A DNA stretch of 13,573 bases from Phycisphaerales bacterium UBA2266 (GTDB lineage Bacteria > Planctomycetota > Phycisphaerae > Sedimentisphaerales > Anaerobacaceae), in assembly GCA_002347125.1 (NCBI GenBank), contig DDXG01000288.1, positions 1 to 13,573 on the forward strand. Reading direction: 5' to 3'. Position 1 is the stretch's first letter; each line of letters opens with the position of its first letter. The notes beneath the pieces were generated by a model. The model was not told where the DNA came from and ran no database searches. It saw only the letters and a list, made by a program, of their open reading frames with translations. Of the stretch, positions 7,316 through 13,573 are shown one piece after another. Both the position numbers and the translations under genes were made by a program.

Positions 7316-7822
7316 ATGAAAATGGAATCTACCGGACAACTCACACACCTCGCGACGGCCGCCGGCCTGCCGCATCACTGGGGGTTCTTCATCGTCCTCG
7401 GCCTCGCCGCCGGAATCGTCAGCGGGCTGCTCGGCGTCGGCAGTGGTATCGTCGTCGTGCCGGCCCTGGTTCTGCTGTGCGCCGTGGACCAGAAGAGCGC
7501 CCAGGGAACCGCCCTGGCCCTGATGGTCCCGATGGCCCTGCTCGGCGCCTGGCGATACTGGAGCCATCCGCATATCGACGTCGATGGACGCATCGTCGGC
7601 TGGCTCGTCTGCGGCGCCCTGTTCGGAGTGCTCATCGGAACGGCCCTGGCGGCCCGCATCCCGGCCCATGCCCTCCGCAAGATATTCGCCTGCTTTCTCG
7701 CCGTCGTCGCGGTCCGGATGTTCTTCGCCGCCCAACCCCCGTCCGTCGCCCCCGCCGCACCGTCCGCCTCCATGCAGCAAGGCAATGGCGGTGGAGGCAT
7801 ACCGGATGATGCAAGCCCGTGA
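7316..7822 (+). CDS. Half-size TauE/SafE-type membrane protein
   Basis: An integral membrane protein of 168 residues. The TauE/SafE signature is clear at residues 37-49 (GLLGVGSGIVVVP), followed by DQKSAQGTALALMVP, as in the first repeat of sulfite/organosulfonate exporters. About four membrane segments are visible (near 22-55, which may hold two, then 66-82, 94-113 and 121-138). The usual family length is about 240-270 residues, formed by two such repeats, so this is one repeat only and would have to dimerise. The tail after 139 (Pro, Ala, Ser, Gly rich) is low-complexity. There is no good ribosome site before the ATG at 7316, and an in-frame ATG at 7322 is equally possible. The gap to the gene before is 30 bases. 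The role in the operon is inferred as anion handling. Confidence 0.75.
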   Translation: MKMESTGQLTHLATAAGLPHHWGFFIVLGLAAGIVSGLLGVGSGIVVVPALVLLCAVDQKSAQGTALALMVPMALLGAWRYWSHPHIDVDGRIVGWLVCGALFGVLIGTALAARIPAHALRKIFACFLAVVAVRMFFAAQPPSVAPAAPSASMQQGNGGGGIPDDASP

Positions 7823-7892
7823 CGAGTCTGCCGCCATCGGAGGCGCCGTTTCTGTGACACACAACGTACTCTGACAGTATAAGGAGATATGG

Positions 7893-8369
7893 ATGGAGCG
7901 ACCTGTCATCCTGGAGGGATTCTACTCGGCCATCCTGCTGGCGCATCTGCTGATCACGTTCGTGCTCGTCGGGGCCATGACGCATGACCTGCTCATCGTG
8001 GTCAAGTACGTCCGCGGCAAGTTCGGCCGCAAGAAACTCGAATGGCTCTACGTCCGCGTCATGTTCTGGTCCTATCTGCTGGTCTACGTCAGCGGGGCCC
8101 TGATCTACCCGGCCTTCCGCGTGCACATCCGCGCCGGGACCTTCGATCCATTGGGCTGGCCCACCGGCCTGTTCGAGGTCAAGGAGCACTGGGGCGCCCT
8201 GGGCATGGCCCTGCTTGTTGTTTACTACCTGCTCCGTCGGAACTTCGATCCCGAACAGGAGCCGGACAAGCTGTGGTTCTACGTCCCCCTGTGCGTGATC
8301 ATCAATCTCATCGTCTGGTACAAGGTCATTGCCGGCTGCTACCTGTCCAATCTGAAAGGGTCCTGGTGA
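7893..8369 (+). CDS. Four-TM membrane protein of unknown function
   Basis: I do not recognise the family. The 158-residue protein has four hydrophobic segments, at about 10-30, 54-75, 99-114 and 129-149. His18 and His31 sit in or at the edge of the first segment, His78 follows the second, and His99 opens the third. Such spacing could ligate haem or metal, but no known haem motif is matched. The loop at 75-98 contains a PLGWPTGLFEVKEHW stretch. AAGGAG lies 6 bases before the ATG, one of the best ribosome sites in the operon. The stop shares one base with the next gene's ATG (TGATG), so the two small membrane proteins are probably made together and may form one complex. Confidence 0.75.
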   Translation: MERPVILEGFYSAILLAHLLITFVLVGAMTHDLLIVVKYVRGKFGRKKLEWLYVRVMFWSYLLVYVSGALIYPAFRVHIRAGTFDPLGWPTGLFEVKEHWGALGMALLVVYYLLRRNFDPEQEPDKLWFYVPLCVIINLIVWYKVIAGCYLSNLKGSW

Positions 8370-8734
8370 TGAAGAAGTCCGATCTCACATACATCCTCGG
8401 CTGCACCTATGCCGGCGCCGTCGGGCTTTTCTACTGTAGCGTCCGCTGGTTCAGCATTAACCTGCCCCGCTACTACCCGACCCTGCACATCTGGAAAATG
8501 GCCAAGATACCCGGCGTGCCCTCCCAGCTCTGGTACGCGATGCAGGTCTTTGCCTATCTCTGCGCGGCGGCCGTCACCATCGCCGTCTGGATGATCCTTC
8601 GCTATGCCGCCCCCAAAGACGCGCAACTGCGGCCCGGCACGGCCAAAGCCCTTGGCTTGACGACGTCCGCCGCCATACTCTTTAGCCTTGGTTACATCGT
8701 CTACTATGAGTTCTCCCATTGGGGGATTCTCTGA
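8369..8734 (+). CDS. Three-TM small membrane protein of unknown function
   Basis: 121 residues and no recognised family. Hydrophobic segments lie at about 8-25, 54-78 and 94-113. Between the first two is an aromatic, proline-rich loop (FSINLPRYYPTLHIW, then IPGVPSQLW), which probably lies on one face of the membrane. The C-terminus ends SHWGIL. The start at 8369 is set by the one-base overlap with the preceding stop and by GAAAGGG 8 bases upstream. The location, between the accessory genes and the ABC permease, suggests it is a dedicated partner of the neighbouring four-TM protein rather than of general metabolism; that is inference. Confidence 0.7.
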   Translation: MKKSDLTYILGCTYAGAVGLFYCSVRWFSINLPRYYPTLHIWKMAKIPGVPSQLWYAMQVFAYLCAAAVTIAVWMILRYAAPKDAQLRPGTAKALGLTTSAAILFSLGYIVYYEFSHWGIL

Positions 8735-8785
8735 CGACACGCGACGCATGACCTACGACTCAGTCCCCACGACGCAAGACCGAAT

Positions 8786-9610
8786 ATGCCCGCAAAGAAC
8801 GCACCAAGACGAGGACCGCTGGACCACGTATTCGCCGCGGCGATGTTCTTCTTCGTCGTGGTGTTCGTCGGCTTCATTCTCACGCTTATCGTCGCCGACG
8901 TGCTTTACATCAACAAGCAGGCCGTTCTCACGCTGATCCGCTCCAGGTACATCCTCCACGCCCTCTGGATGAGCGTCTGGACCAGTCTGGTCGCCACGGC
9001 GCTGGCCCTGCTGTTCGCCGTGCCGGTGGGATACAGCCTCAGCCGCTTCCGTTTTCCCGGCCGGGCCGTGGTCAACGCCATCATCGACCTGCCCATTATC
9101 TTCCCGCCGCTTGTCGTGGGCCTGACCCTGCTGGTCTTCTTCTCCCAGACGGCCCTGGGCAAGTGGATTGAAACCGGTCTGGGCCTGGAGTTCATCTTCC
9201 AACCTCGCGGCATCGTCCTCTGCCAGTTCGTCTCCGCCGCCAGTTTCGCCCTGCGCTCGTCCAAGTCCGCCTTCGACGACGTGGACAGCCGCTATGAGAA
9301 CGTCGCCTTGACGCTCGGCTGCCGCCGCTGGGGTAGTTTCACCCGCGTCTGCCTGCCCCTGGCGGCCGGCGGCGTGGTCACCGGCGGCATCCTTACATGG
9401 GCGCGTTCCTTCGGCCTGTTCGGGCCGCTGATGATCTTTGTCGGTTCATTCCGCGGCCGCACCGAGGTCCTGGCCACCACCGTCTTCCTGGAACAGTCCG
9501 TCGGCAACCTCGAAGTGGCCCTGGCCGTGGCCGTCTTCATGATGCTCATCGCCGTCGCGGCGCTGACCGTCATCCACATCGTCGGAGGCAGGACCCGCCT
9601 GACCGTATGA
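8786..9610 (+). CDS. ABC transporter permease, ModB/CysT/WtpB-like
   Basis: The membrane channel subunit of the importer, 274 residues. About six membrane segments are visible, the first at 15-38 after a short basic N-terminus. Family marks include LPIIFPPLVVGLTLL (102-116), which corresponds to the LPxxxPPxVxG region of molybdate and sulfate permeases. The cytoplasmic EAA loop is at about 170-193 (YENVALTLGCRRWG...LPLA), whose central glycine contacts the ATPase. ARSFGLFGPLMIF follows at 206-218, matching the ARALGEFG region of ModB. The gene is full length. No strong ribosome site precedes the ATG at 8786, 51 bases past the previous stop. The stop overlaps the ATPase start by four bases (ATGA). 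This is the only permease in the window, so it presumably acts as a homodimer. Confidence 0.9.
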   Translation: MPAKNAPRRGPLDHVFAAAMFFFVVVFVGFILTLIVADVLYINKQAVLTLIRSRYILHALWMSVWTSLVATALALLFAVPVGYSLSRFRFPGRAVVNAIIDLPIIFPPLVVGLTLLVFFSQTALGKWIETGLGLEFIFQPRGIVLCQFVSAASFALRSSKSAFDDVDSRYENVALTLGCRRWGSFTRVCLPLAAGGVVTGGILTWARSFGLFGPLMIFVGSFRGRTEVLATTVFLEQSVGNLEVALAVAVFMMLIAVAALTVIHIVGGRTRLTV

Positions 9611-10731
9611 TCCAGGCCCGCGACATCACGTTTACCGTCGGCGATTTCGCCCTGCGGAACCTCAATCTGGAAGTACCTGGCCCGCAGTATTTTGTCCTGC
9701 TCGGGCCGCCCGGTTCCGGCAAGACGATTCTCCTGGAGTGCCTCTGCGGCCTGCGGCAGGTCGCCTCCGGCAGCATCCACATTGACGGCCGCGATGTAAC
9801 CGCCCTCGAACCCCGCTCCCGCTCCATCGGCTACGTCCCCCAGGACTACGCCCTCTTCCCCCACCTGTCCGTCCGTGGGAACATCCAATTCGGCCTCAAG
9901 GTGGCCCGTCTGGCCCCGGAGGTCATTACCCGCCGCCTCCGTGCCGTCGCCGAGATGCTTGACATCGAACACCTGCTCGACCGTCGCATCCAGGGACTCA
10001 GCGGCGGCGAGAAACAACGCACGGCACTGGCCCGCGCCCTGGTGATGGAGCCCCGGCTGCTCCTGCTCGATGAACCCGTCTGCGCACTCGATGAGGGCAG
10101 CCGCCAGCGCATCTGCGGCCTGCTGCACACCATCCAGCGCAAGCTCTGCCTGACCGTCATACACGTCAGCCACAACATCGAAGAGGCCTTCTCCGTCGCG
10201 GACACCGCCGCCATCCTCGACCACGGCCGCCTCCAGCAGGTCGGGCCGCTCCATGAACTCCTGCGCAGCCCCGCCAACGAATTCGTCGCCCGGTTCATGC
10301 GATGCGAGAACATCCTGCCGGCCGTCGCCGAGCCGGACCCGCGCGGCGTGACTCTCTCACGTAGCATGGGCATCTTGCCCATGAATGACCATGAGGCCGG
10401 CGCCACCACAGGCCATAGCGTCGCGACCCTCGGCGGCGTCCGCCTGGCATTGCCGCGGGCTTGCACCGGCCCGGTCAAACTGGTCATCCGCCCGGAAGAC
10501 ATCCTCCTGGCTGCCGGCCCGGCCCCGACCGACGCCAACAGCCTCCGCGTCTCACTGGCCCGCTGGCGCGACTACGGCGCCTATATGAAGGTCGAAATCA
10601 GGACCCTCTCGGGCGAACTGGGCTTGATCGCTCACGTATCCCATGCGGCGTTCGCGGCGCTGGATCCGGCCGCGGACAAGCCCATCGTCGCCCATTTGCC
10701 CATCGACGCCATCGGTGTTCTCATCGACTGA
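9607..10731 (+). CDS. ABC transporter ATPase, ModC/CysA-like, with repeat-derived insert
   Basis: The ATP-hydrolysing subunit, 374 residues. Walker A is GPPGSGKT (33-40), the Q-loop glutamine is Gln79, the ABC signature LSGGE is at 131-135, Walker B LLLLDEP at 151-157, the D-loop ALDE at 160-163, and the switch histidine is His189. All catalytic residues are intact. Residues about 237-374 form a TOBE-like regulatory domain (ENILPA, GGVRLALP, VKLVIRPEDI), which in this family binds oxyanion or controls activity. Inside it, residues about 251-269 (SRSMGILPMNDHEAGATTG) look like a foreign insert: the DNA is an 8-bp perfect hairpin plus tail, and the natural join GVTL-TLGGVRL would be continuous without it. 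The start is fixed by the four-base overlap with the permease. Confidence 0.92.
   Translation: MIQARDITFTVGDFALRNLNLEVPGPQYFVLLGPPGSGKTILLECLCGLRQVASGSIHIDGRDVTALEPRSRSIGYVPQDYALFPHLSVRGNIQFGLKVARLAPEVITRRLRAVAEMLDIEHLLDRRIQGLSGGEKQRTALARALVMEPRLLLLDEPVCALDEGSRQRICGLLHTIQRKLCLTVIHVSHNIEEAFSVADTAAILDHGRLQQVGPLHELLRSPANEFVARFMRCENILPAVAEPDPRGVTLSRSMGILPMNDHEAGATTGHSVATLGGVRLALPRACTGPVKLVIRPEDILLAAGPAPTDANSLRVSLARWRDYGAYMKVEIRTLSGELGLIAHVSHAAFAALDPAADKPIVAHLPIDAIGVLID
10357..10416. repeat. In-frame palindromic repeat inside the ATPase gene
   Basis: CATGGGCA-TCT-TGCCCATG (10365-10383) is a perfect 8-bp hairpin with a 3-base loop, followed by CATGAGGCCGGCGCCACC. The encoded peptide (SMGILPMNDHEAGATTG) strongly recalls the peptide SMGILPM...HGQDARATTG that I associate with an interspersed repeat in planctomycete genomes; the second half here is shortened. 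It keeps the reading frame. Confidence 0.6.
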
Positions 10732-10734
10732 TCG

Positions 10735-10782
10735 GTTAACGTTCAACGTTTAACGTGTGCCGTTGAACATTGATCGTTGAAC
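10735..10782. repeat. Cluster of GTTNAACG boxes overlapping a promoter
   Basis: Three direct, overlapping boxes (GTTAACG 10735-10741, GTTCAACG 10741-10748, GTTTAACG 10748-10755) are followed by two inverted copies (CGTTGAAC at 10761-10768 and 10775-10782). Boxes 10741-10748 and 10761-10768 form an 8-bp hairpin with a 12-base loop. The right arm covers the predicted -35 box, so this could be an operator, or a hairpin ending the upstream transcript, although no T-run follows. Confidence 0.6.
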
Positions 10783-10792
10783 CTGCTATAAT
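10763..10792 (+). promoter_or_regulatory. Promoter giving a probably leaderless mRNA
   Basis: TTGAAC (10763-10768), an 18-base spacer and a perfect TATAAT (10787-10792). Only six bases separate the -10 box from the ATG at 10799, so the transcript would begin at or within a base or two of the start codon. No Shine-Dalgarno sequence is present, which agrees with leaderless initiation. Confidence 0.6.
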
Positions 10793-10798
10793 GCCCAC

Positions 10799-12118
10799 AT
10801 GATGCCAAACCGCTTTCAATCCCATCTTCATCTTCTGGCCGTGTCAGCCGTCTTGGCCATTACCTCCGTCGCACCGGCCTGCCGCTACAACGTCCGCGAG
10901 ACCGGCTTCGTGGACCTGGGAATCGAACCCTACCGATTGTGCCTGCTGGTCGATGCCAACACCCCCGCCGAGACCGCCGAGACCTTCCTGACCGTCGCCC
11001 AGAAGACCCTCGCCGAGACCAACATCCGCCCCGAAATCGTCCATATCCCCGACCAGAACGACCACCCCGTCGTCAAATACGCCCGCATCCTCAAGATCGA
11101 CACATACCCCACGGCCGTCCTGGTCTCCTGCGATCATGCCCTTCTGCCACCTGAGAAGGCCGCCCTCGTCATCCCCATCGCCGCACCCGGCAAGCCCCTT
11201 GCCGAGACTGTCGCAGCCGCCCTCAATCGTCTGGCCGCCAGTCCGAAACGCGAGGAGATTATCCGCAGTGTTGCCCTCAACTATGCCGCCGTCCTGCTGT
11301 TCGAAGGCCCGGACCCCAACGAGAACGCCACCGCCCGCTCCGCCGCTCAGGCCGCCTGCGACGCCATCGCCGAGCAGATGGACTTCCTGCCCAAGCCCAT
11401 TGCCAATCCGCCGGCCCTGGTGGTCGTCGACCATAACAGCCTCGACGCCGAGCGCATCCTGCTCTGGAGCATGACGCTTTCAAGCGGGCCCGCCGACGTC
11501 AATCGTCCGCACGCCGCCGTCCTCTACGGCCGGGCCCGCTGGATCGGACCGCTGTTCGACGGACCGGACATCACCGCCGCGCATCTGACCCGGATCCTCT
11601 TCGTCGTCGGCAACGACTGCGAATGCGGACTCGACTACCGCTGGCTCCAGGGCACCATGCTCCCCGTGCGCTGGGCCGCCAGGACGCGGGAACTCGTCGC
11701 CAGGACCCTGGGCTTCGACCCCGAGAACCCGATGATCCAAATGGAAATGGCCCGTATCCTCGGCCGCGGCGGCGCATCTTATCCGTCGACGCCCTTCGGC
11801 TACCAGGAACTCGAAATCGAGATGGAGCCCCCCGACGCCGGCCTGTCCGCCGCTGACATCAACGACGTAGACCATGCCACACAAGACGCCAACACGCCGG
11901 CCGCCGTTGACGCCGAGCCCAACCAACCCGATAAGCGCCAACTCATAACCGCCGGCCGCCAGGAACGACCCGCCGGCGAACCCAACAGTCCCGTGCAGTC
12001 CATGCCCCGCCCAACGCGACTGCGGTTCACAATGCTGACACTCCTGGCCTTTCTCATCATCGCCGGCGTCATCTTCATAGCCGGCGTCGCCATCGTATTA
12101 AGGGCCTCCAGAAGATGA
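10799..12118 (+). CDS. Secreted, C-terminally anchored protein, possibly thioredoxin-like
   Basis: 439 residues, family not recognised. A hydrophobic N-terminal segment (about 10-27, ending APAC at Cys28) is a signal peptide. A single membrane segment at about 411-434, followed by a short basic tail (RASRR), would anchor the C-terminus, leaving about 380 residues outside the cytoplasm. Residues 45-120 (YRLCLLVDANTPAE ... KIDTYPTAVLVS) have the strand-helix-strand order of a thioredoxin fold with a cis-Pro-like TYPT at 102-105, but no CxxC active site. A second domain follows (about 165-320) with AAVLYGRARWIGPLFDG and an ECGLDYRWLQG stretch containing two close cysteines (CEC). Residues about 355-400 are a Pro/Asp/Ala-rich linker. 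The start, ATG-ATG at 10799, has no ribosome site. The stop overlaps the next ATG by four bases, tying it to the propeller protein. Confidence 0.75.
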   Translation: MMPNRFQSHLHLLAVSAVLAITSVAPACRYNVRETGFVDLGIEPYRLCLLVDANTPAETAETFLTVAQKTLAETNIRPEIVHIPDQNDHPVVKYARILKIDTYPTAVLVSCDHALLPPEKAALVIPIAAPGKPLAETVAAALNRLAASPKREEIIRSVALNYAAVLLFEGPDPNENATARSAAQAACDAIAEQMDFLPKPIANPPALVVVDHNSLDAERILLWSMTLSSGPADVNRPHAAVLYGRARWIGPLFDGPDITAAHLTRILFVVGNDCECGLDYRWLQGTMLPVRWAARTRELVARTLGFDPENPMIQMEMARILGRGGASYPSTPFGYQELEIEMEPPDAGLSAADINDVDHATQDANTPAAVDAEPNQPDKRQLITAGRQERPAGEPNSPVQSMPRPTRLRFTMLTLLAFLIIAGVIFIAGVAIVLRASRR

Positions 12119-13573
12119 AACATACGCTGATCGCCGCAACGACGTTGTTGATCCTCGCCCCGCTCCTGCACGCCGCCGATTGGCCCACCTACAACCACGA
12201 CAACCGCCGAAGCGCCGCCACCGATGAACATATCGACCTGCCCCTGGCCGGCGTCTGGCGCTTCGAGTCGCCGATGCCCCCCCAGCCCGCATGGCCGGAC
12301 CCCGCGAAGAACGATTACTTCCACAAGCTCTACAACCTCCGTTCGACCGTCGCCTTCGACCGCGCCTTTGCCCCGGTTGGCGCCGGCAACCGCCTCTACT
12401 TCGGCTCCAACGCCGACAACAAGCTCTATTGCCTCGACGCCGACACAGGCGCCGTCGTCTGGACCTTCTTCACCAATGCGCCCATCCGCCTGGCCCCGGC
12501 CGTCGCCGCCGGCAGGGTCTATGCGGCAAGCGATGACGGCTACGTCTACGCCCTCGACGCCCACAGCGGCCGACTCCTCTGGAAACACACCGCCGACGAG
12601 AATGCACGCCTCATCCCCGGCAACGGCCGACTCATCTCGTCGCTGCCCATCCGATGCGGCCTGGTCGTCGACGGCGATACCCTATATCTCGGCGCTGGTC
12701 TGTTCCCAACCCAGGGCGCGTTCCTGGTCGCCCTCGACGCCGCAAGCGGCCAGGTCAAACAGAGGCAGCACGTCGCCGTCTCGCCGCAGGGGTACATGCT
12801 CGCCTCCGACAACGCCCTCTATGTCCCGACCGGTCGGACCGCTCCGGTCATGTTCACCCGCGACCGGCTCGATGCCCGCGGCGAATTCAAGAGCCCCGGC
12901 GGCGCCTACGCCATACTGCTCGACGATGTCCTCATCACCGGTCCGGGCCGCGGCAAGAAGGAGATCACCGTCGGCGACGCCGCCACGCGGGATACCATCG
13001 CCACGTTCGGCGGCCTGCGAATGGTCGTTGCCGGTTCAGTCGCCTACATGCAGTCGGAGGCGAGTATCTCGGCCTTCGACCGCTCCCGCTATCTGGAGCT
13101 GTCCCGCCGGCGAAACCCCCTCGCCGAACAAATCGACCAGCTCAACAAGCAGATCAAGGCCAAACCCGACGACCCCGCCCTCAAGACGCAGCTCGACACC
13201 GCCTCGCGGACCCTCGCACGGATCGACGCCGAGCGCAGGGCCTGCTATCTCTGGACCGTCGACTGCAACGCCGCCATGAGTCTGATCCTCGCCGGTGACA
13301 CACTCTTCGCTGGGGGCGATGGCCTCGTCCTGGCGCTCGATACCCGCACCGGCCGAACACTCTGCGAGATGCCCGTTAAAGGCAAGGCCCACCACATCGC
13401 CGCCTTCAACCGCTCTCTATTCGTCAGCACGGATACCGGTTGTATCTACCGCTTCGCCGGCGCATCCGGCGGCGACACAGGGGGTACGAACCCTGTCGCG
13501 GGCATCCCACCCGCGCGTGTCGAGGGCGTCCCGCCCTCGTTGCCCCAGGATGCCTCACCAGACCCGCTCTACG
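12115..13573 (+). CDS. Second exported PQQ-type beta-propeller protein (partial, runs off window)
   Basis: 486 codons are visible before the edge, with no stop. Residues 1-20 are a signal peptide (cut near LHA). DWPTYNHDNRRSA at 22-34 is the usual opening of quinoprotein-like propellers. W-motif repeats lie near 104-118 (LYCLDADTGAVVWTF), 144-158 (VYALDAHSGRLLWKH), 205-219 (LVALDAASGQ, degenerate) and 405-419 (VLALDTRTGRTL, degenerate). Residues about 335-372 (LAEQIDQLNKQI ... LARIDAERR) form a coiled-coil insertion between blades. Residues about 455-476 are encoded by three back-to-back hairpins and look like repeat-derived linker (GGTNPVAGIPPARVEGVPPS). By analogy with the propeller protein at 2637, a methyltransferase-like domain may follow outside the window; this is a guess. 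The start is fixed by the ATGA overlap with the preceding gene. Confidence 0.85.
   Translation, partial: MKHTLIAATTLLILAPLLHAADWPTYNHDNRRSAATDEHIDLPLAGVWRFESPMPPQPAWPDPAKNDYFHKLYNLRSTVAFDRAFAPVGAGNRLYFGSNADNKLYCLDADTGAVVWTFFTNAPIRLAPAVAAGRVYAASDDGYVYALDAHSGRLLWKHTADENARLIPGNGRLISSLPIRCGLVVDGDTLYLGAGLFPTQGAFLVALDAASGQVKQRQHVAVSPQGYMLASDNALYVPTGRTAPVMFTRDRLDARGEFKSPGGAYAILLDDVLITGPGRGKKEITVGDAATRDTIATFGGLRMVVAGSVAYMQSEASISAFDRSRYLELSRRRNPLAEQIDQLNKQIKAKPDDPALKTQLDTASRTLARIDAERRACYLWTVDCNAAMSLILAGDTLFAGGDGLVLALDTRTGRTLCEMPVKGKAHHIAAFNRSLFVSTDTGCIYRFAGASGGDTGGTNPVAGIPPARVEGVPPSLPQDASPDPLY
13477..13539. repeat. Three tandem hairpins inside the second propeller gene
   Basis: ACAGGG/CCCTGT pairs with an 8-base loop (13477-13496). 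CGCGGG/CCCGCG pairs with loop CATCCCA (13497-13515). CGAGGGCG-TCC-CGCCCTCG is a perfect 8-bp stem (13521-13539). The last two share the core GGGCRTCYYRCCC with the copies at 2474 and 10367. The reading frame passes through without a stop, giving a Gly/Pro-rich linker. Confidence 0.6.

Noticed and set aside
7854..7883. Possible internal promoter GTGACA-18-TATAAG before the four-TM gene
   Set aside because: The -10 would overlap the AAGGAG ribosome site and put the transcript start past it, so the boxes conflict with the strong Shine-Dalgarno sequence.

Overview
The window is about 13.6 kb of high-GC bacterial DNA. It most likely comes from a planctomycete-type bacterium (Planctomycetota, Phycisphaerae-like). 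That assignment is inferred from family style: exported PQQ-type beta-propellers fused to a methyltransferase-like domain, and palindromic repeats of the MGILPM/GVPPS type running in frame through genes. No marker gene confirms it.

Layout. Bases 1-117 are featureless. A minus-strand membrane-anchored protein of unknown function (118-768) is followed by a gene-poor stretch with degenerate palindromes. Next comes a minus-strand tRNA-Ser(CGA) at 1108-1196 with its own likely promoter. An FHA-GAF signalling protein (1419-2309) stands alone behind a clear promoter. The 327-base gap after it is a mosaic of palindromic repeats ending in a strong promoter (2502-2530).

From 2637 to 10731 eight plus-strand genes lie close together, many overlapping. 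In order they are: an exported methyltransferase-like/beta-propeller protein; two paralogous ModA-like lipoprotein substrate-binding proteins; a half-size TauE/SafE-type membrane protein; two small unknown membrane proteins; a ModB-type ABC permease; and a ModC-type ATPase. I read this as one oxyanion-type (molybdate, tungstate or sulfate class) ABC uptake operon with unusual accessory membrane and exported parts. The substrate cannot be fixed from sequence.

A 67-base gap with five copies of a GTTNAACG box and a consensus-like promoter precedes a second, two-gene unit. This encodes a secreted, C-terminally anchored protein with a faint thioredoxin-like look, and a second PQQ-type propeller protein that runs off the right edge. 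The first of these appears to be translated from a leaderless mRNA.

The most striking structural signal is a family of short hairpins with the core GGGCRTCYYRCCC. It is found between genes and also inside two reading frames, where it adds in-frame peptide without breaking the protein. The most striking gene-level signal is the transporter operon itself: tandem divergent binding proteins, half a TauE, two unknown membrane proteins, and an exported degenerate methyltransferase-propeller protein at its head.
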